A DNA stretch of 41,183 nt, taken from NCBI GenBank assembly GCA_009692015.1, contig SIAB01000004.1, positions 1 through 41,183 on the forward strand. The letters run 5' to 3'. Shown here one piece after another: positions 15,520 through 22,996 of the stretch. Source of the DNA: Phycisphaerales bacterium (lineage in GTDB: Bacteria > Planctomycetota > Phycisphaerae > Phycisphaerales > SM1A02). The number at the start of each line of letters is the position of its first letter. Positions within the stretch are counted from its first letter, which is position 1. The position numbers and the translations under genes were made by a program. The notes beneath the pieces are model-generated. The model was not told the DNA's origin. It made no database searches and saw only the letters and a program-made list of their open reading frames with translations.

Positions 15520-16773
15520 GTGGTGGTTGCGCCGCGCCCCCCAGAGGCAGACATCAAGGTCGGGGCGATCGTCTGCTTGATCGCAGGGCTGCTCTTTTGC
15601 GCGGTGATGGCACTCCCATCCCTTTCAGGACCAAAACAGCGCCGCGTTGTGGTTGAGAGTCAGTTTGTGGATGGTGTTTCCGGCATCGAACAGGGCACGC
15701 CCATCATGATGGGTGGACTCCGCGTGGGAGAGGTCGACGCGGTCACCTTGATCCCTGCCAGCGCGGGTACCAACGCGTACTTCCAACTTGAGTGCGCTGT
15801 GGATGCTGGGCTGCGCATCCCAAGAACTTCGACGGTCAGGTCGACGCAATCACTCGTAGGTGCTGGAACAATCTTGGAGATCCGCCTTCCCCCCGTTGGC
15901 GTTTCGGCGCCACTCATCGCCGGCGAAACACTCCAAAGCACTCCCGCGGATTCGACACTCGCGGCGCTGCTCGGCGACCACCGCGCTGCCGCGCTCGAAG
16001 AGGCGTTCGCGAGGATTCACGCCACCGACTTTCGCACCCCATTCGAGTCAGGCCGCGCCCGACTTCAAACACTCGCGCCCGACTTCGCTGCGGTCAAGCA
16101 AGAGGTCGCAGCGGATCTCGACGCCTGGAAGATTCAGCGCGATGCGATTTTCGCTGGCGCAGACTCGGCACATTTGAAGCTGAATGAGCTGGTTGCGCTG
16201 TTTGGGCCAGATCAATGTCTCGACCTTGCCCGACTTGAACCAGCGTTCGATCGGTTGCGCGCGAATCTTCAGGCGACCGTCGACGGGATCACGGCACTCA
16301 AGTCACACTGGAACGAGGAAGTCTGGCCACCACTCTCAGACATCATCGGCCGACTCACGCGGGATCTGGCAACGCTGCAAGGCGATGCTGCACTCGTGAC
16401 CACGATGCTCAACGACACCAAGGGTGCTTGGAGCGCGACTGCCGCAGATCTGCAGATCACCGGCGGTCAACTCGAACGCGCAGAATCCATGATCACGCTT
16501 GCCCCGTGGACCCTTCTCGGCGGTGCCTTCGCAGAGAAGGGCGAGCGCGAACAGTTCACGAAGATTGCGCGCGAGCTCGTGCGCAGCACCACCGAACTTC
16601 ATCTTGCGGTGACATTTGCCAATGACCTGCTCGTCCATGACCCGAAACTTGCGGCGCGATATCCAGAACTCGTGGCGTTGTTGAAAGAGTGGATGGCACG
16701 GGCCCGCGCCGAGCACGAAGTCGCTGGCGAGCAACTGCTGAACCGACTGATCGGCGCTCCCCCTTCAGAGTGA
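15520..16773 (+). CDS. MlaD/MCE-domain membrane protein, second of a pair
   Basis: This 417-residue protein has the same plan as the gene before it, with an anchor at about 12-32 (IKVGAIVCLIAGLLFCAVMAL). A recognisable MCE domain follows (VVESQFVDGVSGIEQGTPIMMGGLRVGEVDAVTLI, then RSTQSLVGAGTILEIRLP). A long, mostly helical C-terminal part ends in a basic amphipathic stretch. The first GTG lies directly after the stop of the first MCE gene (TAA-GTG, no gap), so the pair is one transcription unit and the two proteins may form a mixed ring. Sequence similarity between the two is low beyond the MCE domain. It converges on murA with a 14-nt gap. Confidence 0.8.
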   Translation: MVVAPRPPEADIKVGAIVCLIAGLLFCAVMALPSLSGPKQRRVVVESQFVDGVSGIEQGTPIMMGGLRVGEVDAVTLIPASAGTNAYFQLECAVDAGLRIPRTSTVRSTQSLVGAGTILEIRLPPVGVSAPLIAGETLQSTPADSTLAALLGDHRAAALEEAFARIHATDFRTPFESGRARLQTLAPDFAAVKQEVAADLDAWKIQRDAIFAGADSAHLKLNELVALFGPDQCLDLARLEPAFDRLRANLQATVDGITALKSHWNEEVWPPLSDIIGRLTRDLATLQGDAALVTTMLNDTKGAWSATAADLQITGGQLERAESMITLAPWTLLGGAFAEKGEREQFTKIARELVRSTTELHLAVTFANDLLVHDPKLAARYPELVALLKEWMARARAEHEVAGEQLLNRLIGAPPSE

Positions 16774-16787
16774 GCTCGGCCGACGCG

Positions 16788-18149
16788 TCAGCTCTCGTCC
16801 TGCATCGACTGCGCAGCACCCGCGGCCATGCCCGCACCGCGAAGAACTGACGGGTCAGAAGCGGGGCGATCGCTCACGCGCTCGATCTTGGCGCCGAGCT
16901 GCCGCAGCGTCTCTTCCATACGCTGATAGCCGCGGTCGAGGTGATAGACACGGTTCACCGTTGTTTCGCCATCTGCGGCCAAGCCCGCCAAAACGAGGCT
17001 TGCCGATGCACGCAGATCGCTCGCCATCACCTCGGCGCCGACGAGCCGTGATCCACCAGAGATCACGACCGTGGGTCCATGGCGCAGCAGTTGCGCTCCC
17101 ATGCGAGCCAATTCAGGCACATGCATGAACCGCTCGGGATAGATCTTCTCGGTGATCACAGAATTTCCTTGGGCATAGCAGAGCAGTGCCATGAACTGCG
17201 CCTGCAAATCCGTGGGAAAACCAGGATGTGGCTGGGTGGTGATGACGGCGGGCTTCAGCTGCCGCTCGCTGGTCACGCGAACGGTGCAACAGCGGTCGTC
17301 GGCATCGGGGGTGATCTTGTGGATGTTGACTCCGATGAGCGACAAACGGTCCACCACTGCCAGCAGCGAATCGAATGGGAAGTCATCGATGATGATCTCA
17401 CCATTGGTGATCGCCGAGGCGATCGCGTAGGTCCCGGCGACGATCCGATCTGGCATCACGCGATGGGTCGTCCCGCCGAGTTCGTCCACGCCGTCGATGA
17501 TGATCCGTGGTCCGCCGGCGCCGCGGATCTTGGCTCCCATCGAGATGAGCATGTCGGCGAGATCCACGATTTCCGGCTCGCATGCCGCGCTTTCGATCAC
17601 CGTGCGACCCTGTGCCAGCGTCGCGGCGCTCATGATGTTGGCCGTTCCTGTGACGGTCGAACCGTAGGGACCGCCAAGGAAAACCGTCGCGCCCTTCAGT
17701 CGATCGGCGCTGGCTGTGATGTAGCCATTTTTGAGTTCGATCTTCGCTCCGAGTTTTTCAAGACCCCGCAGATGGAGATCGACCGGCCGATCCCCGAATG
17801 CGCACCCGCCCGGCATCGAGAGCACCGCCCTCTTGCGCCGTGCGACCATCGGACCGAGGACGCAAATCGACGCCCGCATCGTGCGAACCTGCTCGTAGGG
17901 AGCTTCGATGGCATTGGGATCCTTGGTCTGCATGGAGACCCGGTCATCGCCGAGGTGGGCCTCGACCCCAAGCATGCCGAGCAACTTTCGCATGCTGGCG
18001 ATGTCGGCGAGACTGGCGACATTCGTCAGCGTGACTTCTTCGTTCGTCAAGAGTGAAGTGGCCATCAACGGCAACGCTGCGTTCTTCGCCCCTTCGACAC
18101 GCACCCGACCCGATAATCGGTGGCCCCCTTGGATGACGAACTTATCCAT
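16788..18149 (-). CDS. murA: UDP-N-acetylglucosamine 1-carboxyvinyltransferase
   Basis: MurA transfers enolpyruvate from PEP to UDP-GlcNAc, the first committed step of peptidoglycan synthesis. It has 453 residues. Clear motifs: VEGAKNAALPLMA at the start, RASICVLGPMVAR, PGGCAFGDRPVDLHL with the catalytic, fosfomycin-reactive Cys116 present, and the repeated half ending RVYHLDRGYQRMEETLRQLGAKI. The ATG at 18149 is preceded by GAGGAG (minus strand, 18162-18157) with 7 nt spacing; the frame stays open to 18251 but those 34 residues do not match the family. The gene has a leader, unlike its divergent neighbour (ferredoxin-NADP reductase). Together with alr it fits a planctomycete that makes peptidoglycan. 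Confidence 0.96.
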   Translation of the reverse strand: MDKFVIQGGHRLSGRVRVEGAKNAALPLMATSLLTNEEVTLTNVASLADIASMRKLLGMLGVEAHLGDDRVSMQTKDPNAIEAPYEQVRTMRASICVLGPMVARRKRAVLSMPGGCAFGDRPVDLHLRGLEKLGAKIELKNGYITASADRLKGATVFLGGPYGSTVTGTANIMSAATLAQGRTVIESAACEPEIVDLADMLISMGAKIRGAGGPRIIIDGVDELGGTTHRVMPDRIVAGTYAIASAITNGEIIIDDFPFDSLLAVVDRLSLIGVNIHKITPDADDRCCTVRVTSERQLKPAVITTQPHPGFPTDLQAQFMALLCYAQGNSVITEKIYPERFMHVPELARMGAQLLRHGPTVVISGGSRLVGAEVMASDLRASASLVLAGLAADGETTVNRVYHLDRGYQRMEETLRQLGAKIERVSDRPASDPSVLRGAGMAAGAAQSMQDES

Positions 18150-18311
18150 AGTGATTCTCCTCAAGCAGGTCGTGCTTCCTTGCGATTCCTCCAGCGACGC
18201 ACGACGGGTCGAGGAGGAATTGGTGTCGACAACTCGCACCAAACCGTCCATCTATTTCGGCTCTTGGACCCCGCTGGGCTTAGATTTGTCGACGGGCCGG
18301 CTTGAACTTCC

Positions 18312-18317
18312 TAGGAT
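18312..18317 (+). promoter_or_regulatory. -10 box of the ferredoxin-NADP reductase gene
   Basis: TAGGAT ending 9 nt before ATG 18327. A possible -35, TTGTCG at 18286-18291, is 20 nt away, longer than ideal. Confidence 0.35.
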
Positions 18318-18326
18318 TGCGCCTTG

Positions 18327-19334
18327 ATGACCATTCACTTGAATGATCCCCTTCTGCGTGAGGCTCGCATGCATGTTGTGATGCCGGGAGCCGCTGTCGC
18401 TGCCCGCATTGCATCGAGTGAACCCTGCCTGCGCGGAAAGTCTGCAAGTTTCGTGCGGCATATTGGGGTCGATCTCGCTGGCACACCGCTCGCGGGCACC
18501 TTCTTGGCCGGCCAATCGTTCGGCGTTGTCGTTCCTGGATTCGATGCCAAAGGACGCCCCCACAAGGTGCGCCTCTACTCGATCGCCAGTCCCTCCTATG
18601 GTGAGGATGGATTCGGCGCAGTGATCTCGACAACCTGCAAGCGCACGATCGAGGAGATTCCCGATGAAAACGATCCGGATCGCTGCGATGGACACCCACT
18701 CATGCTTGGTGTTTGCAGCAATTGGCTCTGCGATCGGGCCGTCGGTGACGAAGTCCGGGTGTCGGGTCCCAACGGAAAAAGATTCGTGCTCCCCACGGAT
18801 CCCTCAGCGCACGACTATCTCTTTGTCGCCACGGGAACCGGAATCGCCCCCTTCCGGGGAATGATCCACGAACTGCTTGTCGGTCCTGGCGACAATTCTC
18901 CGGCGCGTGAGAGTTGGCCAGGACCCTGCGCGAGTCGAATCCATCTGGTGATGGGATGCCCCTACCGCACCGACCTGCTCTATGACGGTTGGTTTCGCCA
19001 AGTCGCCAGCGAGCATCCCAATTTTTCCTATCACACCGTGATCAGCCGCGAGCCTCTCCCGCATGTTGGACATGGGCCGCATACCCACCACTATGTCGAT
19101 GCGCGGATGGATTTCTTTCGACCGCTCCTCGCTTCGACGCGAACCCTAATTTACGCCTGCGGTCTTGCCGGAATGCAGGTCGGCATTTTTCGCGCCCTCG
19201 CGATTGCCGGACTTGGTGCCGGTTATCTGACCGTGCACGAGGAGATTGCCTCCATCCCCCCCACCGAGTGGACCACCGAGCAATTGAAGCGACGGGTTCG
19301 CCCAACCCATCGCTGCATGCTCGAGGTCTATTGA
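18327..19334 (+). CDS. Ferredoxin-NADP(+) reductase, plant type
   Basis: This FAD enzyme passes electrons between ferredoxin or flavodoxin and NADP(H). It has 335 residues. Visible are the FAD-binding RLYSIAS (the RxYS motif), the second FAD contact GVCSNWLCD, GDEVRVSGPNGKRFVLP, the NADP-binding VATGTGIAPFRGMIHE, and the end YACGLAGMQVGIFRAL. The GVCSN-L-C wording and the long loop before it resemble the cyanobacterial/plant lineage rather than the short bacterial Fpr. The extreme C-terminal Tyr (MLEVY) fits the family, where a terminal aromatic stacks on the flavin. ATG 18327 is chosen over TTG 18324. No ferredoxin gene is adjacent. Divergent from murA. Confidence 0.9.
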   Translation: MTIHLNDPLLREARMHVVMPGAAVAARIASSEPCLRGKSASFVRHIGVDLAGTPLAGTFLAGQSFGVVVPGFDAKGRPHKVRLYSIASPSYGEDGFGAVISTTCKRTIEEIPDENDPDRCDGHPLMLGVCSNWLCDRAVGDEVRVSGPNGKRFVLPTDPSAHDYLFVATGTGIAPFRGMIHELLVGPGDNSPARESWPGPCASRIHLVMGCPYRTDLLYDGWFRQVASEHPNFSYHTVISREPLPHVGHGPHTHHYVDARMDFFRPLLASTRTLIYACGLAGMQVGIFRALAIAGLGAGYLTVHEEIASIPPTEWTTEQLKRRVRPTHRCMLEVY

Positions 19335-19352
19335 GCGAAAATCAGGATGTTT

Positions 19353-19382
19353 TTCGACACCGTTGTCGATGACTGGCATACT
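19353..19382 (+). promoter_or_regulatory. Possible extended -10 promoter of the TPR gene
   Basis: TTCGAC (19353-19358), 18 nt spacer, TGG plus CATACT (19377-19382). It would start transcription about 10 nt before ATG 19399 and rules out the upstream ATG at 19363. Confidence 0.4.
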
Positions 19383-19398
19383 AGAATTCGAAACCCAC

Positions 19399-20805
19399 AT
19401 GGCAGGAGACTCAAGCGATTGGATCAGTGCAGAAGCTCGCGTTGAACGCGCGCGTGGTTTGTTTCAATCGGGGAAGTTGGAAGAGGCGGCAACGGAACTT
19501 CGTCGTGCGCTGGCGAGCGAGCCGGATCGCGGCGACTGGCATCACAATCTTGCAGTCACCTTTGATGCGCAGGGTCGCCATGGCGAAGCACTCGCGACAT
19601 ACGAACGAGCCCTCGAACTCATCCCGGGACATGTGCATGCGCTCCTTGGCGCAGCGCAGGGCTCAATCCGCGCTGGAAAGCTGGAGCAGTGTGTTCGCTA
19701 CTGTGAGCGCGCCGCGAAGGGCGATCCAAAGATTGAACCGGCCTACTCGCTTCGAATCACAGCGCTGGGACTTCTGCAGCGCTACGAAGACGCAGAGTCT
19801 GTTTATTTTCTGGCGCAGCAGTACCTGAAGGAGCTGCCACTCTGCCTCGCCGAGATGGCCAATGTGCTCGCCCAGCAAGCGAGCTTCGAACGCGCGATCT
19901 GGTGCTACCGCGAAGCACTGGCGCAAAGCCCCAAGCTGATTGGAGTCAAGACACGACTGGGTGTAGTCCTGCGCCGCGCAGGACAGTTGGAATCTGCCCA
20001 TCAGGTCTTGGTGCAGGCGATGCGCGAACAACCGGGCGACGCGAACACCATTCTCGCTCTGGGTCGCGTGCTCGAAGATCTCGACCGTGTCGCAGAGGCC
20101 GAGGAAAAGTATCGTCGGATCGTCGAATTGGAACCTGCGAATCCGTCAGCGCATATTCGACTTGGCGACATGGCACTGCGCGCGGGACGGCTTGATGAGG
20201 CGCGCGCCGCCTACACACTGGTCATCGCTCTGGGCGTTTCAGATATGTCGGTTCGGCTGCGACTGGTCGAGGCACTCACCCGACTCGGTGCAACCGTCGA
20301 GGCTGGACGCCTGCTCGAAGAACTCTTTGGACGCGTGAACATCACCACCCGAGCCCCGATCACAGAGGATGCCTCGATCGCCTTGGGAGCGGCCGGTGCC
20401 GCTCTTGAGTGCGCGAAACCAAAGATCGCGGCGCGGATCTTGATCGCGACGGCTCGGCGGCACCCCAAGGATGCCCGACTCTGGCTGCGACTCGCTCGCG
20501 CTCAGTTTGAATGTGGCGATCGCGCCGGCGCGCGCCGGGCGGCGCGGCGATCGCTTGCCTTCGATCGTGGCTGCGTTGAAACACTGCACAATATCGCGCT
20601 CGACGCACTCACCCATGGCGAACTTCGCCGCGCGCGCGCGGCGGTCAACCGCGGACTTCGCCTGCATCCCGCTGAACCAGGACTGCGGCGCATTCGGCTG
20701 CGGATCGTCGGCGTGCGCCTGCAACGATCGCTGCGGAGTGCTTGGAGAGCGCTCCCGCAGATCATCGCCCGAATGCGCGACAGAATTAGGACGCGGCGTT
20801 CGTAA
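19399..20805 (+). CDS. Tetratricopeptide-repeat protein
   Basis: This is a soluble protein of 468 residues built almost wholly from TPR helical hairpins, starting near residue 10 and continuing to about 430. Typical repeat phrases include NLAVTFDAQGRHGEALATYERALELIPGH (split over two helices), YREALAQSPKLIGVKTRLGVVLRRAGQLESA, and RLGDMALRAGRLDEARAAYTLVIALG. The last 60 residues are very basic (Arg-rich tail ending RIRTRRS). No signal peptide or enzymatic domain is seen. A scaffold role is inferred from the fold only. The 3' end overlaps the rpsR gene on the opposite strand by 20 nt. Start ATG 19399 fits the predicted promoter. Confidence 0.85.
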   Translation: MAGDSSDWISAEARVERARGLFQSGKLEEAATELRRALASEPDRGDWHHNLAVTFDAQGRHGEALATYERALELIPGHVHALLGAAQGSIRAGKLEQCVRYCERAAKGDPKIEPAYSLRITALGLLQRYEDAESVYFLAQQYLKELPLCLAEMANVLAQQASFERAIWCYREALAQSPKLIGVKTRLGVVLRRAGQLESAHQVLVQAMREQPGDANTILALGRVLEDLDRVAEAEEKYRRIVELEPANPSAHIRLGDMALRAGRLDEARAAYTLVIALGVSDMSVRLRLVEALTRLGATVEAGRLLEELFGRVNITTRAPITEDASIALGAAGAALECAKPKIAARILIATARRHPKDARLWLRLARAQFECGDRAGARRAARRSLAFDRGCVETLHNIALDALTHGELRRARAAVNRGLRLHPAEPGLRRIRLRIVGVRLQRSLRSAWRALPQIIARMRDRIRTRRS

Positions 20806-21022
20806 ACGGAAGCAGCGCCATAAAGCGCGCGCGTTTCACGGCTTGACCAAGCATCGACTGATCGCCAGCCGACATCTCGAGCCGCTTTCGCGAGAGAATC
20901 TTTCCGTTTTGGGTCATCGCCCGACGCAACTCTTCAACCTGCTTGTAGTCGATAAAGAGGCGACCCTTGGCATCCTTCTGGCGACGAATCACGGGTGGGG
21001 GTGGTGCTTGAAATTGAGACAT
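20786..21022 (-). CDS. rpsR: Small ribosomal subunit protein bS18
   Basis: This is ribosomal protein S18, which binds with S6 on the 30S platform. It has 78 residues, normal for the family. The core FIDYKQVEELRRAMTQNGKILSRKRLEMSAGDQSMLGQAVKRARFMALLPF is diagnostic (YKD/YKQ...L..F.....KI..RR...... Q..L..AIKRAR..ALLP). Start ATG 21022 has GAGGA (minus strand, 21034-21030) with 7 nt spacing. In most bacteria rpsR sits with rpsF, ssb and rplI; here it is a lone gene, tail-to-tail with the TPR gene and divergent from the phosphoesterase. No promoter was found with confidence in the 160-nt divergent gap. Confidence 0.95.
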   Translation of the reverse strand: MSQFQAPPPPVIRRQKDAKGRLFIDYKQVEELRRAMTQNGKILSRKRLEMSAGDQSMLGQAVKRARFMALLPFTNAAS

Positions 21023-21183
21023 TTTTCATTCCTCGGCATCGGTGTGCCGACCGCGACTCATTCCATCTTGATGATGCGGTTTGGCATCAAGACGCACGCC
21101 ACGGACCCCGCGAGGGGGCTTCCAGTCCATCTGGAAGCAGCGAGTCAGGTAGGGTATCGAATCTCCCGCACCATGCCAAGCCC

Positions 21184-22038
21184 ATGCCGCGAACACTGAT
21201 TCTTTCCGACCTTCACTTGGGAATGCCCGAGGTGCCTTGCGGTCGACCGCAGCGGACACCGCAATCACTCGCGCCGCTGCTCGACGAGGCTGACAGGCTC
21301 ATTCTCAATGGTGATTCGGCTGATATTCACCATAATCACCGCAGAGAACCGGCAGTTCGGATGCTCGAGGAGTTCCTTGCGCTGGCGTCACGGGCGCGCA
21401 TCTGCGTCACCCAAGTCAACGGCAATCATGACGACGATCCCACGCATGTGGACCATATCGACCTCTTTGATGGCGCAGTCTTCGTGACGCATGGGCACGC
21501 CTTTGGCGATTCGATGCTCCCGTGGACTCCGGCGCACAAGGTGATTGGAGAGACGATGCGGATCGCGCGCGCGAGAAACCCAAAGACCATCGAAGGATTC
21601 CTGCGCGCCGCTGGCGAGGCCGCGATGGCTCAGTGGAATGATCCAGCGGTTCACAATGAGCCGACTGCACTCATCTCAATTGGGCTCAATCCCTGGCGCG
21701 TCGCCCGCGTGCTCACATGGTGGCGCGCCTACCCCCGCGCGGCAGCAGCATTTGTGGATCGATTTCGACCCGAGGCAAAGCTGCTCGTCTGTGGTCACTC
21801 CCACCGCGCCGGTTCCTGGATGGTGCGGAATCCCCGAACCGGTGGGGTGCGACACATCTTGAATACCGGTGGATTCACATTTCCCTCGTCGCCGCGGGCG
21901 GTCGTCATTGATGACTCCCCCACCACGCTCTCGATTGAGCTGCGCGCGATTCTCCACCGTGGCGGTCGTTACAAACTGGCGCCGCGGGCCAGCGAAAGTT
22001 GTTGGCGAATCCAGAGGCCTGCCTCGGCCACGCGCTGA
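21184..22038 (+). CDS. Calcineurin-like metallophosphoesterase, LpxH-like
   Basis: This is a dimetal phosphoesterase of 284 residues. Metal-ligand motifs in order are LILSDLHLG (Asp and His), LNGDSADI (GD), VNGNHDDD (GNHD), VTHGHAFGD, and LLVCGHSHRAG (GHSH). The order and size match UDP-2,3-diacylglucosamine pyrophosphatase-type (LpxH-like) proteins, but the usual middle region of LpxH is replaced by a helix-rich insert (about 115-185), so the substrate is uncertain. Start ATG 21184 gives the family N-terminus (MPRTLILSDLHLG); no Shine-Dalgarno or tight -10 box is visible. The 3' end overlaps the HMG-CoA lyase gene on the other strand by 70 nt. Confidence 0.85.
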   Translation: MPRTLILSDLHLGMPEVPCGRPQRTPQSLAPLLDEADRLILNGDSADIHHNHRREPAVRMLEEFLALASRARICVTQVNGNHDDDPTHVDHIDLFDGAVFVTHGHAFGDSMLPWTPAHKVIGETMRIARARNPKTIEGFLRAAGEAAMAQWNDPAVHNEPTALISIGLNPWRVARVLTWWRAYPRAAAAFVDRFRPEAKLLVCGHSHRAGSWMVRNPRTGGVRHILNTGGFTFPSSPRAVVIDDSPTTLSIELRAILHRGGRYKLAPRASESCWRIQRPASATR

Positions 22039-22838
22039 GTGTCCACGCCAGAAACAAATCCCGCACTCTTTGCCGCCGCAACGAGGGACTCGGTCGCCAC
22101 ATTTCCTGGCGCGCCCGGGGCGTATGGGCATCCACCCAATCCTCCCGCGCTTGAATCAAAGGAGCGCACGCCAAGTTCGAGTGCGCGCAATGCGCAGGCG
22201 ATTGCACGGCCATGTGTGTCGTGCAGGTGCAGGGTTGTTGCGCTTGGTGCAACGAGCGGGAAGAGTCCTTCATAGAGCCGCGCGATCGAATCGCTCGTCG
22301 CGGCGCCGATCGTGTCGCCGAGATCGAGTTCATCTACGCCCAATTCAAGAAGCGCCGCGCAGACGCCGCGGACTTGTGCCGGGGAGACCTCCCCCGCGAA
22401 TGGGCAGCGGATGACGCAACTCACATAACCGCGAACTGGAATCCCCGCCGCGCGGGCGCGCTTGACGACTGGCGCAATTCGCGCCAGCACCTCGGCGATC
22501 GATCCATTGGCGTTGCGTTGACTGAACTCCTCGGTTGCCGAGATGAAGACTGCAATCTTGTCGGCGCGCGCCGCGCAGGCGCGGTCGAATCCCTGCTCGT
22601 TGGGAACGAGCGCCGAGTAACTCGTTCCGATGCGGCGTTGAATCGCGGCGAATACCTCGGCGGCATCTGCGAGTTGCGGCACCCACTTTGAACTCACGAA
22701 ACTCGAGACTTCGATCTCGGGGATGCCCGCGGCCGAGAGAAGATCGATGAACTGCACCTTGACGGCGGTCGAGAGGCAGGCGGACTCACTCTGGAGTCCA
22801 TCGCGCGGTCCAACTTCTGTGATGCGAATCGCGGTCAT
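21969..22838 (-). CDS. Hydroxymethylglutaryl-CoA lyase family protein
   Basis: This is an aldolase-type lyase that splits HMG-CoA to acetyl-CoA and acetoacetate, used in leucine or ketone metabolism. It has 289 residues forming a DRE-TIM barrel. Motifs: ITEVGPRDGLQ at the start, EVSSFVSSKWVPQLAD, GYVSCVIRCPFAGEV, the metal-binding LHLHDTHGRA, and the catalytic-loop GGLGGCPYAPGAPGNVATE with its Cys. The start ATG 22838 overlaps the stop of the 53-residue membrane protein (ATGA), so it is the last gene of the ygfZ unit. Other leucine-degradation genes are absent from the window. Homocitrate-synthase relatives are excluded by the GGLGGCPYA loop. Confidence 0.92.
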   Translation of the reverse strand: MTAIRITEVGPRDGLQSESACLSTAVKVQFIDLLSAAGIPEIEVSSFVSSKWVPQLADAAEVFAAIQRRIGTSYSALVPNEQGFDRACAARADKIAVFISATEEFSQRNANGSIAEVLARIAPVVKRARAAGIPVRGYVSCVIRCPFAGEVSPAQVRGVCAALLELGVDELDLGDTIGAATSDSIARLYEGLFPLVAPSATTLHLHDTHGRAIACALRALELGVRSFDSSAGGLGGCPYAPGAPGNVATESLVAAAKSAGFVSGVDTQRVAEAGLWIRQQLSLARGASL

Positions 22839-22996
22839 CGTGTCGACTTGCCCCCGGTCTTTTCTTCGCGAGCTGCCTTGAGGAAAAGCCAAATGCTGAA
22901 ACCGATCACGGCGAGAGACATCACGGCCGCAGCGATGAAGAGCAGGACATCCGGGGTCCAAGCCCACTCTGGCTCCAGCTGATCTTGCAAACTCAT
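22835..22996 (-). CDS. Small single-pass membrane protein, 53 residues
   Basis: This is a short gene locked between ygfZ and the HMG-CoA lyase by ATGA overlaps on both sides (ygfZ stop 22993, lyase start 22838), which is good evidence that it is translated. The predicted protein has an acidic, Trp-containing N-terminus (MSLQDQLEPEWAW), one hydrophobic helix of about 22 residues (VLLFIAAAVMSLAVIGFSIWLFL) broken here as positions 17-39, and a charged Lys/Arg/Glu tail. The predicted topology by charge is N-out, C-in. I recognise no family. The role is unknown; the position suggests a link to either flanking enzyme. Confidence 0.75.
   Translation of the reverse strand: MSLQDQLEPEWAWTPDVLLFIAAAVMSLAVIGFSIWLFLKAAREEKTGGKSTR

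Noticed and set aside
17079-18056. 325-codon open frame on the plus strand under murA
   Set aside because: Shadow of murA; His/Arg-rich sequence without any motif.
19336-19356. CGAAAA/TTTTCG inverted repeat after the FNR gene as a terminator
   Set aside because: A short A/T-dominated stem with a long loop and no GC core; more likely chance.
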